NCBI GenBank assembly: GCA_030429545.1
Contig: JAUIFF010000018.1
Coordinates: forward strand, 1 to 64,000
Reading direction: 5' to 3'
Origin: Polyangia bacterium
GTDB lineage: Bacteria; Myxococcota_A; Polyangia; Nannocystales; Nannocystaceae
Length of the DNA: 64,000 bases
The notes below the pieces were generated by a model. The model searched no databases. It was not told the origin of the DNA and worked only from the letters and a program-made list of their open reading frames with translations. The first letter of the stretch is position 1. The number at the start of each line of letters is the position of its first letter. Both the position numbers and the translations under genes were made by a program. Shown piece by piece: positions 1 to 8,279 of this stretch.

Positions 1-71
1 GTAGTGGGCCTACTACGAGCCTCTCACGTCCGCTCTCACGGCCAAAAAGACCCGCGCGCCCACTCCAGCAA

Positions 72-503
72 TTAAAAGCCTTCGGTTTGGTCCAGGATAT
101 CATCCAGCGCATCTTGCTGGCGCTGCGTATGTTTCTCGGGTGTTGCCGCCGTGGTTGCTCGTTTGCTTGTCCACCGGCGTGCGGCCAAGAACAGGCCGAG
201 CATTGCTAGCAGGGCGACGACTCCTAGGCCGATGATGAGTTCGGGTCGGCCTTTGTAGCCGAGGATGTCTGGGTAGCGTGCGACCAGGACTTCTTCGATT
301 TGCTCGCGCGACTTGCCGGACTCCGCTTCCTTGAGAATGAACATCTCGAGTTTGCGGGCCTGTGGTGAGGGGCATGTCGCGACTGTCCGTCCCGGGCAGT
401 ACGGTGACATCAAGTCGTGGCTGAGCTGGTTGGTGAGTTGCTCAGCCTCGAAAGCGGGCGCCGCAGCTTCGGGCGCAGCCTGTGTGGGCTCCGACGCGCT
501 CAT
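72..503 (-). CDS. ccmH: CcmH/CycL-family cytochrome c maturation protein
   Basis: The 143-residue protein carries the motif SPYCPGRTVATCPSPQA (Cys36 and Cys44), typical of myxobacterial CcmH-like proteins, then a short helical stretch and one membrane segment at about residues 88-107. CcmH proteins are membrane-anchored thiol oxidoreductases that help keep apocytochrome c reduced for haem attachment on the periplasmic side. The two Cys are in a CX7C arrangement rather than the CX2C of enterobacterial CcmH, so redox chemistry is inferred from family resemblance. It starts 3 bp after the stop of the upstream lipoprotein gene, suggesting co-transcription. No other ccm genes are in the window; they may lie beyond the left edge. 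Confidence 0.78.
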   Translation of the reverse strand: MSASEPTQAAPEAAAPAFEAEQLTNQLSHDLMSPYCPGRTVATCPSPQARKLEMFILKEAESGKSREQIEEVLVARYPDILGYKGRPELIIGLGVVALLAMLGLFLAARRWTSKRATTAATPEKHTQRQQDALDDILDQTEGF

Positions 504-506
504 GCA

Positions 507-1304
507 TCACATTTCGATGGTTTTGGCCTTGCGCTTGCCACCACCCCGGCTTGGCGCCTTGCGCCGCTGTCCCTTGTTCTTGGGCGGGTTGAGGGCTTTT
601 TCGCAGAACTCTTCGTGCTTTTTGAGCTCCTTGGGGTCGCTGTCGTCCCACTTGGGCAGCTCTTCGCCGTCGGCGATGTTCTTGATGTACTTCGAGATCT
701 TGTTCTGGACGACTTCCCAGTGCAGATCGGCCTTCTCTAGCTCTGTTTTATCGCCATTGTTGTAGGCGACCGGGTAGCCGTTCATGACCAGTTCGTGGGC
801 CTCAAAAAAGTGCCCGATCATTTTGGACTTCTCCATGATCCGCGGCTCGTTGGCGAGAAGTCGCTGTTGCCATGCGTTGATCTTGGGGATGAAGATCTGC
901 TTGAACTGATACCACTTCTCTTCTTCGGGGCTGCCTGGTTCGACACCAAAGGCCTTGGCTCCCTCGCGCTTGACCTCGTCGCGGTGGCACTCGAGCTCTT
1001 GCCAGTAGTTGATCAGCTTTTTGAGATTTTTCTTGTCGTGTTTGTACAGGTGCTTCTCGCCCTCGGGATCCTTGCGGTCCCAGGCGGCGAGTTCAGCATC
1101 GGTGGGAGGGGGTAAACCGTTCGGTCGCTTCTTGGGACTGGGTTTGTAGTCCTTGAGAAGTTCGTCCTCGGCATTGGTTTTGAGCGACTCTTCGATCGTC
1201 TTACTCTTGCCGCCACCGCAAGCTGGGAGCACGAGGGCTCCAGCAACGAGGATGGCCACTGAGGGTCCAAAGGTTCGCATGACACCTGACAACTTGTTGA
1301 GCAT
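507..1304 (-). CDS. Lipoprotein of unknown function
   Basis: The 265-residue protein has a signal peptide ending in LPAC (lipobox Cys29), followed by a charged, mostly alpha-helical body and a basic C-terminal tail. It should be lipid-anchored in the envelope. I do not recognise a family. Its stop lies 3 bp before ccmH, so the two are probably one operon and it may serve cytochrome c maturation or respiration, but this rests only on position. An internal ATG at 1280 also gives a complete signal peptide (MRTFGPSVAILV...) and could be the true start. Confidence 0.72.
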   Translation of the reverse strand: MLNKLSGVMRTFGPSVAILVAGALVLPACGGGKSKTIEESLKTNAEDELLKDYKPSPKKRPNGLPPPTDAELAAWDRKDPEGEKHLYKHDKKNLKKLINYWQELECHRDEVKREGAKAFGVEPGSPEEEKWYQFKQIFIPKINAWQQRLLANEPRIMEKSKMIGHFFEAHELVMNGYPVAYNNGDKTELEKADLHWEVVQNKISKYIKNIADGEELPKWDDSDPKELKKHEEFCEKALNPPKNKGQRRKAPSRGGGKRKAKTIEM

Positions 1305-1671
1305 GTGGGTGATTCCCCGGGTTTGTTAGAGGGTCCTGCGAGGTCCACAGACCCCACCGCTTGCTTTGCGGGTGTGACTTTAGCCAGCGATTTGGCCTTC
1401 TGTAAAGGAGTTGCCCCTCGCTTTCGTTTGTTGACCTCGATCGAATCGACCGGTCTTCGGGCTTGCGCGAGCTGCACACAACCACCATCTGGGACGAAGA
1501 AGTGACAACTTCGCATTTGGAGGGTTGCTCTCGAACGCGCGATCCGTGAGACTGCGGCGGTTCACAATCACCCATCAAGAGCATGCACAGCCAACCAAAA
1601 TTGGATGCACGCGCACAAACCCGGACCGCCTCGGACCGCCCGAATCGCCCCACAACGCCTGTAGACGACCG
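1305..1671. other. Divergent intergenic region
   Basis: This 367-bp gap separates the leftward lipoprotein/ccmH pair from the rightward peroxiredoxin gene, so it should hold both promoters. I could not pick out a convincing -35/-10 pair. Open frames here lack recognisable products and read through on both strands without similarity to anything I know. Confidence 0.5.
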
Positions 1672-2553
1672 ATGACGACGACTAAAAAATCGAAACGTTC
1701 CTCCAAAAAATCCGCGAAAAAATCCGCGAAGAAGGCCGCGACCTCCCGGGGCGCCAAAAAGAAGACCAAGAAGAAGGTCGCCAAGAAAAAGCCGGCCAAG
1801 AAGAAGACCAAAAAGAAGGTCGCTAAGAAAAAAGTCGCCAAGAAAAAAGTCGCCAAGAAGAAGACCAAAAAGAAGGTCACAAAGAAAAAGGTCGCCAAGA
1901 AGAAGACCGCTAAAAAACCGGCCAAGAAGACCTCTAAGAAAAAGGCCAGCAAGAAGACCACGCGTAAAAAGGTCAGCAAAAAGCCGGCCAAAAAAACTTC
2001 TAAAAAGAAGGCTTCAAAGAAGAAGACTTCTAAGAAGACCACCAAGAAAAAAACCGTCCGTCGCTCGCGTGGTGGCGTGGCTCGCAAGCCGATCAAACTC
2101 CGCGTTGGCGACCCCGCTCCGACGTTTGAGCTCGAGTCCGACGACGGCAAGACCTACGCCCTCAACCGCCTCAGTGGCAAGCGTGTGGTCCTGTACTTCT
2201 ACCCGCGCGACAACACGCCGGGGTGTACGACTGAAGCCTGCGACTTTCGCGACCGGATCAAAGACTTTGAGTCGGAGAAGACCGTGGTCCTCGGTGTCAG
2301 CGGTGACAGCCTCGAGTCACACGCGAAGTTCCGCAAAAAATACAAGTTGCCGTTCCCGCTGCTGAGCGATCCGGACTACAAAATCTCGACCCTTTACGGA
2401 GCCTATGGCGACAAAAAATTGTACGGCAAAAGCCTCAAGGGTGTGATCCGTTCGACCTACGTCATTGGCAAGAGTGGCAAGCTAGAGGCCATTCACAGCC
2501 CCGTGCGCGTCAAGGGGCATGCCGAAGCTGTCCTTAAGGACCTCCGCAGCTAA
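1672..2553 (+). CDS. bcp: Bcp-type peroxiredoxin with histone-H1-like Lys-rich N-terminal tail
   Basis: Residues 1-138 are almost pure Lys/Ala/Thr/Ser/Val repeats of the KKxAKKK type, as in eukaryotic histone H1 tails and bacterial AlgP/HU-tail proteins. Residues 141-293 form a complete peroxiredoxin of the Bcp/PrxQ class, with peroxidatic Cys185 and resolving Cys190 in TPGCTTEAC and the downstream SGDSLESHAKF region. The enzyme reduces hydroperoxides using thioredoxin-like donors. The tail should bind DNA or RNA and may hold the enzyme on the nucleoid; this is inference. I chose ATG 1672 (MTTTKKSKRS) because the open frame upstream lacks the Lys bias. It is followed 9 bp later by a GFA-family gene, probably co-transcribed. 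Confidence 0.88.
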   Translation: MTTTKKSKRSSKKSAKKSAKKAATSRGAKKKTKKKVAKKKPAKKKTKKKVAKKKVAKKKVAKKKTKKKVTKKKVAKKKTAKKPAKKTSKKKASKKTTRKKVSKKPAKKTSKKKASKKKTSKKTTKKKTVRRSRGGVARKPIKLRVGDPAPTFELESDDGKTYALNRLSGKRVVLYFYPRDNTPGCTTEACDFRDRIKDFESEKTVVLGVSGDSLESHAKFRKKYKLPFPLLSDPDYKISTLYGAYGDKKLYGKSLKGVIRSTYVIGKSGKLEAIHSPVRVKGHAEAVLKDLRS

Positions 2554-2562
2554 CGGCCAAAA

Positions 2563-2922
2563 ATGGCGACGGCCAAGCAATACTCGGGAGGTTGTCACTG
2601 CGGTGCGGTGCGTTACGTCGTGACCACCGACCTCGCCCAGGTGATGACGTGCAACTGTTCGATCTGCCAAAAGACCGGGACCATGCTGACCTTTGTGCCA
2701 GCTTCGAGTTTTGACCTGCAGGCCGGCGTAGATGCCCTCACCGACTATCAGTTTGCCGCCAAACGGATCCACCACGTGTTTTGTAAACACTGCGGGATCC
2801 GTTCGTTCGCCCGTGGCAGCGACCAAAACGGCAACGAGGTGCGGGCGATCAATGTCCGCTGCCTCGAAGGTCTCGACCTCGATACGCTCAACCCGACCCA
2901 CATCGACGGCAAGAGCTTTTAG
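2563..2922 (+). CDS. GFA/CENP-V-type zinc-binding protein
   Basis: The 119-residue protein has the Cys pattern of the glutathione-dependent formaldehyde-activating (GFA) fold: GCHCGAV (Cys11, Cys13), CNCSIC (Cys30, 32, 35) and FCKHCG (Cys74, 77), matching the two zinc sites of the family. Family members are small zinc proteins, some proposed to handle glutathione-aldehyde adducts, though most are uncharacterised. It lies directly behind the peroxiredoxin gene and ahead of a strong terminator, so the two form a short operon that may deal with oxidative or aldehyde stress (inference). Confidence 0.85.
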   Translation: MATAKQYSGGCHCGAVRYVVTTDLAQVMTCNCSICQKTGTMLTFVPASSFDLQAGVDALTDYQFAAKRIHHVFCKHCGIRSFARGSDQNGNEVRAINVRCLEGLDLDTLNPTHIDGKSF

Positions 2923-2946
2923 CTCGTCTGCGATCGACCCAACTTG

Positions 2947-2975
2947 AAAAGCTCGACCACCCGGTCGAGCTTTTT
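2947..2975. terminator. Bidirectional intrinsic terminator
   Basis: An 8-bp perfect stem (GCTCGACC/GGTCGAGC) with a 4-nt loop is flanked by AAAA on the left and TTTTT on the right. It can therefore stop transcription from both the rightward GFA gene and the convergent leftward bamB-like gene. Confidence 0.85.
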
Positions 2976-3024
2976 GTATTTGCACAGAGTCTGCGTTTTG
3001 CCCGGGTCGTGAAGTAAGTCCAGC

Positions 3025-4212
3025 TCAGGCACCGACAACGCGAAATGCCAGCAGGGTTCCGCGGTTGGTGATCATATAAAACCGGTCGGTCTTGGCGTCG
3101 TAGGTCGGCGCGCTCAAGCTACCGCTGCCGCTGTCGACCCGGGCGAGCAACTCACCGCTGCGCACGTCGTAGGCGAGCAGACCGATTTCAGAGTGGGTGA
3201 CAAACACGGTATCGCCGACGACCAGCGGGGTCGACAACACGCCAGGGTCGGCCTGTTGATGCCAGCGAATCTTCCCACCTGGCTCTAAGGCCATCACGCC
3301 CTCGAGTGCCGAGGCGACGATCATCACCCCACCCGGCCCGGCGACAGCGGTACCGGCTCCACGCACGGGCGTCTTCCACTGTTCCTCACCACTATCGAGG
3401 GACAGCCCGTACACCCCGGTACTCTGCCCACTCACCACCAACACCCCGTCGCGCGGAATGATCAGCGGTGTTGCATCTGCATCGATAAAGTCGCCACGCT
3501 CGGGAGGGGCCACGCTGTAGCTCCACAACGCTGCACCAGAAATCGCTCCGAGGGCGACCACCCGACCGTCGTCAAACCCGGTAAACAGCACCCCGTCGCC
3601 GCTGGTGCCGTCGCCCCGCGGCATATAGCTGAGGCCGGCGCGACCGTAGATCGTGAAGTCGGTCGGCAGCTCGCTCTCGGTCGGATATTGCCAGCGCCAG
3701 TCACCGGTGGCGACGTCGAGGGCGTAGACCTGGTCGCGGGAGTTCGAGAAGTACACAAGGCCACCTTCGACAAGTGGCTTGGCCCGCACGGTTCCGGCGG
3801 TTTCGTAGATCCATCGCGGCTCGCGGGTCTGCAAATCGAGGGCCACAAACTCGCCGTTATCGGTCCCGAACAGCAGCAGATCTTCCTGTTCGAGCAACAG
3901 CGGTACCGACGAGATTTCACCGGCAAACGGCCGTTCCCACACCACGGTGCCAGTCTCGGCGTCGAGAGCTAAAAACGCCCCGTCGCGGCCACCGACGTAC
4001 AGCAGATTGCGGCGATGATCTGTGGCCACGCCGGCGTACTCATCGGGGCGCAGGACAAAGTTGTCTGGAAGGGTGATTTGCCGCTGGAACTCGAGGGACA
4101 GCACCCGGCGGGCCGCGTCGCCACTCGACGGGTAGAGCACCACGTCGGGGGCGGCACGGCTACAGCCCGCGAGAGCGGTTGCAAGTACAACGACTGCGGC
4201 GAACCTTCGCAT
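3025..4212 (-). CDS. bamB: BamB-like beta-propeller lipoprotein
   Basis: The 395-residue protein begins with a lipoprotein signal peptide (MRRFAAVVVLATALAGC, lipobox Cys17). It then shows repeated PQQ-type propeller blades, recognisable as LYVGGRDGAFLALDAETG, ALDLQTREPRWIYET and VYALDVATGDWRWQY. BamB is the propeller scaffold of the BAM outer-membrane assembly machine. The start at ATG 4212 lies one base after the stop of the upstream TPR gene, and an in-frame upstream ATG would overlap that gene. Pairing with a YfgM-like gene and proximity to der and era match the conserved yfgM-bamB-der arrangement of proteobacteria, which supports the name. Another PQQ-propeller lipoprotein role cannot be excluded. 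Confidence 0.75.
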   Translation of the reverse strand: MRRFAAVVVLATALAGCSRAAPDVVLYPSSGDAARRVLSLEFQRQITLPDNFVLRPDEYAGVATDHRRNLLYVGGRDGAFLALDAETGTVVWERPFAGEISSVPLLLEQEDLLLFGTDNGEFVALDLQTREPRWIYETAGTVRAKPLVEGGLVYFSNSRDQVYALDVATGDWRWQYPTESELPTDFTIYGRAGLSYMPRGDGTSGDGVLFTGFDDGRVVALGAISGAALWSYSVAPPERGDFIDADATPLIIPRDGVLVVSGQSTGVYGLSLDSGEEQWKTPVRGAGTAVAGPGGVMIVASALEGVMALEPGGKIRWHQQADPGVLSTPLVVGDTVFVTHSEIGLLAYDVRSGELLARVDSGSGSLSAPTYDAKTDRFYMITNRGTLLAFRVVGA

Positions 4213-4213
4213 G

Positions 4214-5095
4214 CTACTCACCGGCATTGGCGGGTGCCTCGGATTTTGTTGCATCTGCATCGGGTGCAGGTGCCGTCAATGCATCCGGGGCAAGCTCTTC
4301 GAGTCGCTGTTTGACGGTTTCGCGGGCAAAGTTGTTGCCCGTGTTGACCGGGTATTCCTTGTGATACTTGCGGTAGACCGCGATCGCTTCGTCGGTGCGC
4401 TCTAATGCCTCTAGCACCCGGCCCTGGTGGGCAAGCGCCATGTCGCGGTAGAACGCTTTTTCCTCGCCAGCGAGTCGTTCAAACTGCTGGAGGGCATCTT
4501 CGAGGCTCCCCTGGGCTTCGAGAGCGAGACCCAGGCCCTCGAGGGCGACAAACCGCATGGGGTGGGATTCGTCGACCGCGGCCAGGAACTTGCGGTAGAG
4601 CTCTGCTGCCTCGGCATGCTTTGCGGTCCGCATCAAACGGGCCGCGCGCACCAGGTCGGCATTGACATCGGCCTCCGAACCACCTGCCTTCTTGGCCAGG
4701 TCTGCGAGTACTTCGTCGACCTTCTCGGCACGTTGGGCTTCGCTTTCGACCACTGGCCACGGCGGGTCAACCTTGCCGACCTGCTCAGGGTCGATCAATT
4801 GGGCACGGGCTTGGTAGCCAACTGCCTCGGCCAGGATCTTGGTGGTGTTGGCCCGCGCTTCCTTGCCCTGCTCGCGCATCGCAACAACAGCGATCACACC
4901 GCCGACCACGAGGACGATCGCACCGATCACCACTGGCATCCGGGCGGCTGCGGCTTTACCCGCCCGTCGCACGGAGCCCTGGAAGGCGTCGTCCTTGTCT
5001 CCCTGCGGGCGCTTTTTTGTTTTGCGCCGGCTCCAGGTGGGGAGGTCCATCCGCTCACCGGACTCGGGTGACGATTCGGGCTTTTCTTCGCTCAC
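4214..5095 (-). CDS. YfgM-like TPR membrane protein
   Basis: The protein has a polar, charged N-terminus, one transmembrane helix (PVVIGAIVLVVGGVIAVVAM) and a periplasmic helical domain with TPR-like pairs such as AAELYRKFLAAVD and DEAIAVYRKYHKEYP. This matches YfgM, an inner-membrane TPR protein that works with periplasmic chaperones at the Sec translocon. It sits immediately before the bamB-like gene with a 1-bp gap. The start is uncertain: I give GTG 5095 (MSEEKPESSP), while ATG 5050 (MDLPTWSRR) is also possible; the open frame continues upstream to 5464 but reads as non-coding and crosses the divergent promoter region. Confidence 0.68.
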   Translation of the reverse strand: MSEEKPESSPESGERMDLPTWSRRKTKKRPQGDKDDAFQGSVRRAGKAAAARMPVVIGAIVLVVGGVIAVVAMREQGKEARANTTKILAEAVGYQARAQLIDPEQVGKVDPPWPVVESEAQRAEKVDEVLADLAKKAGGSEADVNADLVRAARLMRTAKHAEAAELYRKFLAAVDESHPMRFVALEGLGLALEAQGSLEDALQQFERLAGEEKAFYRDMALAHQGRVLEALERTDEAIAVYRKYHKEYPVNTGNNFARETVKQRLEELAPDALTAPAPDADATKSEAPANAGE

Positions 5096-5288
5096 AGGCG
5101 GCTTGTCTACAAAAGCATCCGGCCCATGTCCAGCCCGTGGACAGTGGTGGTTCTCCCAGGGGTTCCCCTTGCCTATGGTTGACCGCTGCCAACTGGTGGC
5201 GCAACTTACGCGCCAAGTTCTTAACAAGCCTGGGCCACGCAGACTCGCCAAAGTGAGTCTCCCGCGGCAGAAGGCGGTATAAGGGGTC

Positions 5289-6116
5289 GTGCGCAGTAGC
5301 ATTGGCACCCGACCGAAGACCCTGCGACTGGGTGTTGCGGCTGTCTTGTGTGTCGTCGCCGGAGCGCCAGTCCATGCCGAGGGTGAGACCCAGCCCGAGG
5401 GCCCGCGCGACCCCGAAAATCGGCCGATCGACCCGGACGATGTGCCGCAGATGGACGCCCCCAACGGACAACGTCAGCCGCGGGTAAGCCCTGCTGTGCC
5501 TGAGCTCACCGTTGGTTTCAGCCGTAGTCGCCGGGTTCAACTGACGTTCTCAACTTTGTACGCAGCTTCCAAGTTGCAACTTCTTGGCCGCCCCGACCAG
5601 GTCCGCCACGGGTTCGGGTTTTCGTTTGAGACCGACATCCAACTCATGCGCTGGATGTGGTTTCGCGCCGGCGTAAGTCACACGGTCCACCCGATGCCGC
5701 GAACCGTGGTGCTCGACGAAGACGAAGAGCCGGTCGAGACCGCGACGGCGGGCATGTTGCACGCGACCTACTTCAGCGGCGGACTCGCGGTGGCTGTCGA
5801 CCTCGGTCGGTTTGTCCCGTTGCTCGACGTCGGGTTTGGGGCCCTCCGGGCTGCCACTCCGCTTGGACTATTTACTGGCCAACGGGGGCTGCCGTGCAAC
5901 AGTGACGGCAGTTGCGACACCGGACTTGTATGTGCATCAAGTGGAATGTGTGAGGTCAGCCTGCTGCCCGCGGCCCATGTTGGGGTTGGGGTCGATGCCC
6001 TCGTCCGCCAGCACCTCACCCTCGGGTTTTTGGTCCGCTATTACGCACCGGTAACAGCGATCGCCGACATCCCCCTGTACCTCGCGGTGTCGCTACGCGC
6101 TGGATTTCGCTGGTAG
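5289..6116 (+). CDS. Putative outer-membrane beta-barrel protein with Cys-rich loop
   Basis: The 275-residue protein starts at a GTG, has a cleavable signal peptide ending VHA, a Pro/Asp-rich linker, then alternating amphipathic strands and a terminal aromatic residue (FRW at the C-terminus), all typical of outer-membrane barrels. Between two strands lies a compact insertion CNSDGSCDTGLVCASSGMC with four Cys, resembling the Cys-rich modules common in myxobacterial surface proteins. No specific family was recognised. It is transcribed divergently from the yfgM-bamB pair, and a similar-sized barrel gene occurs at 35605-36378. Confidence 0.65.
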   Translation: MRSSIGTRPKTLRLGVAAVLCVVAGAPVHAEGETQPEGPRDPENRPIDPDDVPQMDAPNGQRQPRVSPAVPELTVGFSRSRRVQLTFSTLYAASKLQLLGRPDQVRHGFGFSFETDIQLMRWMWFRAGVSHTVHPMPRTVVLDEDEEPVETATAGMLHATYFSGGLAVAVDLGRFVPLLDVGFGALRAATPLGLFTGQRGLPCNSDGSCDTGLVCASSGMCEVSLLPAAHVGVGVDALVRQHLTLGFLVRYYAPVTAIADIPLYLAVSLRAGFRW

Positions 6117-6203
6117 CAAGACCTCGCGCCGACACGTTTTCGCGACGGTGCTAACTGGGCAAATCAGTTGCATATCCAACGAGTTGACACTCGTCGCCGT
6201 TCG

Positions 6204-6232
6204 AAACAAAACGAGCCCCGAATGGGGCCCGC
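6204..6232 (-). terminator. Intrinsic terminator of the VWA gene
   Basis: Reading leftward, the GC stem GGCCCC/GGGGC closes on an ATTC loop and is followed by CGTTTTGTTT. It lies 20 bp beyond the stop of the VWA lipoprotein gene. Confidence 0.6.
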
Positions 6233-6252
6233 TTTGCTTGCAACTGCACCGA

Positions 6253-8028
6253 TTAGAGAGTCGGGCAGTCGACCTCGCGGAGGTCGGAGAGCTCGCAGTT
6301 GGCCTTGACGCTGAAACCAGCCTTGGCCGAAGCGGAGCGAACAATCCGGAACTCGAGGTTGTAGCCCTTCTCGACGCACTCGGGGTCCATGTCGTCGTCT
6401 TCGTTGGGCGTCTCGTTGCCGTCTTTGTCGACCAAGTAGTCGAAACAAACGGTCTCGCCCACCGGAGGCACGCGCTCGCCGTCCTGGTCGATGCACTCGG
6501 GGATTTTGTTTTGCTCGCCGGTGGCATCGTTTTCTTCGACCAACGCACAGTTGGCGTCGACGTACGGCGTGTCGCGGTTGGTGTCGGCGACACAGCCCGG
6601 GAAGCATGCCGGTTTGATCTGGTCGCGGATACGGTTGGCGATGGCGTTGAGTGCCGAGGTGTAGTCCTCGGAGCAAATCGAGTAGATGTTGCGTGCACCA
6701 TCAACTGCGAAGGCTTCGGCCCATTCGACCATACGCACGGGCGGCAGCGGGTTGCCCTCGGGTGGGCCACAGGTGCCATCGTCGGTGCAGATCGAGCCAG
6801 CGGGGCACTCCTCGGTACCGGAGCATGCCGTCGGCTCGACCATGATTTGGTTTTGCGAGGTGCAGCCTGGGCCAATGCCGTTGTCGATTTGGGCATCGGG
6901 ATCTTGGTCGGGCGCGTAGTTGATGTCGCCACCCTCTTCGTAACCGAGTGGCACACCACCGATGAGCGCGACCAACACCTGCTGGGTGTTGTCGAGGAGC
7001 TGTTTTTGGTCTTCGATCTCTTGAACGACTTCTTTGTAGCGCTCGACCGGGTAGAGCACCGCGCTGTCGGCCGCACTGCCGTCGTCGAGCTCGGTGCCGT
7101 CTGCCCCGTAGTCGGCGGACTCGCACTGGAACGGACCACCACCGGTGCACTTGGTACCGGCGTTCCAACACACGGCATTTTGGGCAGCGTTGGCACCCAT
7201 GTCAGACCAGAAGGTCTTGTTGCCCGGGGTGAAGATATCGTCGAAGGCTGGGTTGTATGAGCAATCAGCTTCGTCGGTCACGACGACGACCGACAAGATC
7301 GCCGAGTCGCGCAGGAAGCCGTAGTTGATCTCATCTTTGTTGGTGCTCTGGGCCTTTTTGAGGGCCTTGTACATCGCCTCGAGTTGCGACTCGAAACCGC
7401 AACCGGTGATGCCCTGGGGACCAAAGCACTGGAATGCCTGTAGACCGGTGACGCCCTCGGGCAAGTTGTACTCACCCTCGATCCGCTCAATCCACTTACG
7501 CGACTTTTTGCCGTCGTCCTTGCCGCTCTCGGTCTCGGTGGTACCGGCCGCCAGGATGTCGTGGGTCTCCTGTGAACAGAAGTCCTCACAGGCAAACCGG
7601 GCGTCGAAAATAAGGTCGCCGCCCTGGGTGGTCCGGCGGAAGTCGGGGTCGAGACGGTCGCCGCGACAGGAGCTCAACAGCAAGTTTCCGCCGTCGGCCG
7701 TGGCCCCGCAACGCGGGTTGCCCATGTCCGAAGTGGTGACACCAATGCGGTAGTTGGCATTGACGTCCTCGGCCTCGAGCACGCCGATGAACGCACCGAA
7801 GTTCTCCGAAAGTGTGCGCTGCTCCTCAGCCATCGAACCGGAGTTGTCGATGACAAACAGGATGTCGACATCCTTGTTGATGTTGATCGCAATGCTGCTC
7901 TCATCCTCGGCCGCCTTGTCGTACTCGACGTCTTTGACCGGGTGGGACAGGCAGGCAAACAGTTGCGGGATGGCAAACGCCGCTCCCGCCAAGAGGGCAA
8001 TGCGGGTAAAAACTGCAGGACGGAACAT
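6253..8028 (-). CDS. VWA-domain lipoprotein
   Basis: The 591-residue protein has a signal peptide ending IPQLFAC (lipobox Cys26). A von Willebrand factor A domain follows, beginning DILFVIDNSGSM; DNSGS (residues 61-65) is the first part of the metal-ion-dependent adhesion site. The second half is Cys-rich, with a CSGTEECPAGSICTDDGTC-type module and several Cys-containing loops, so it is likely disulphide-stabilised on the outside of the cell. Many myxobacteria encode families of such surface VWA lipoproteins; adhesion or protein-binding roles are assumed, but no partner is visible here. It is flanked by its own terminator and is probably monocistronic. Confidence 0.82.
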   Translation of the reverse strand: MFRPAVFTRIALLAGAAFAIPQLFACLSHPVKDVEYDKAAEDESSIAININKDVDILFVIDNSGSMAEEQRTLSENFGAFIGVLEAEDVNANYRIGVTTSDMGNPRCGATADGGNLLLSSCRGDRLDPDFRRTTQGGDLIFDARFACEDFCSQETHDILAAGTTETESGKDDGKKSRKWIERIEGEYNLPEGVTGLQAFQCFGPQGITGCGFESQLEAMYKALKKAQSTNKDEINYGFLRDSAILSVVVVTDEADCSYNPAFDDIFTPGNKTFWSDMGANAAQNAVCWNAGTKCTGGGPFQCESADYGADGTELDDGSAADSAVLYPVERYKEVVQEIEDQKQLLDNTQQVLVALIGGVPLGYEEGGDINYAPDQDPDAQIDNGIGPGCTSQNQIMVEPTACSGTEECPAGSICTDDGTCGPPEGNPLPPVRMVEWAEAFAVDGARNIYSICSEDYTSALNAIANRIRDQIKPACFPGCVADTNRDTPYVDANCALVEENDATGEQNKIPECIDQDGERVPPVGETVCFDYLVDKDGNETPNEDDDMDPECVEKGYNLEFRIVRSASAKAGFSVKANCELSDLREVDCPTL

Positions 8029-8279
8029 GGTCAGTTAATCCTCCGGGCGACACTCATGCTCGAAGCAAGGTCGGGGCCAGAACGATCGCAAACGATTTGG
8101 GGCGTGTAAAGGACTTGGTTGGCCGAAGCCCGCCAAATCCATTGTCGATTTTTCGCCAAATTGCCAACAGAGTTGACGCGCTTGGTTTCGCCCACCCGCA
8201 AGCCTGCTCGCCCGGCCCGGCTCCCGGTTTGCCCTGCGCCTGACGGTAATGGACCCAGCAAACCCAGGAAAATCGACTT

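Noticed and set aside
1-71. GTAGTGGGCCTACTAC inverted repeat at the left edge
   Set aside because: A stem of 6 bp with little loop and no T run; too little flanking sequence to interpret.
1575-2150. Long Phe-rich frame on the minus strand
   Set aside because: It is the antisense of the Lys-rich tail (AAG/AAA read as CTT/TTT) and has no independent features.
6148-7260. 370-codon frame on the plus strand
   Set aside because: Antisense shadow of the VWA lipoprotein gene; high GC at third positions keeps such frames open.
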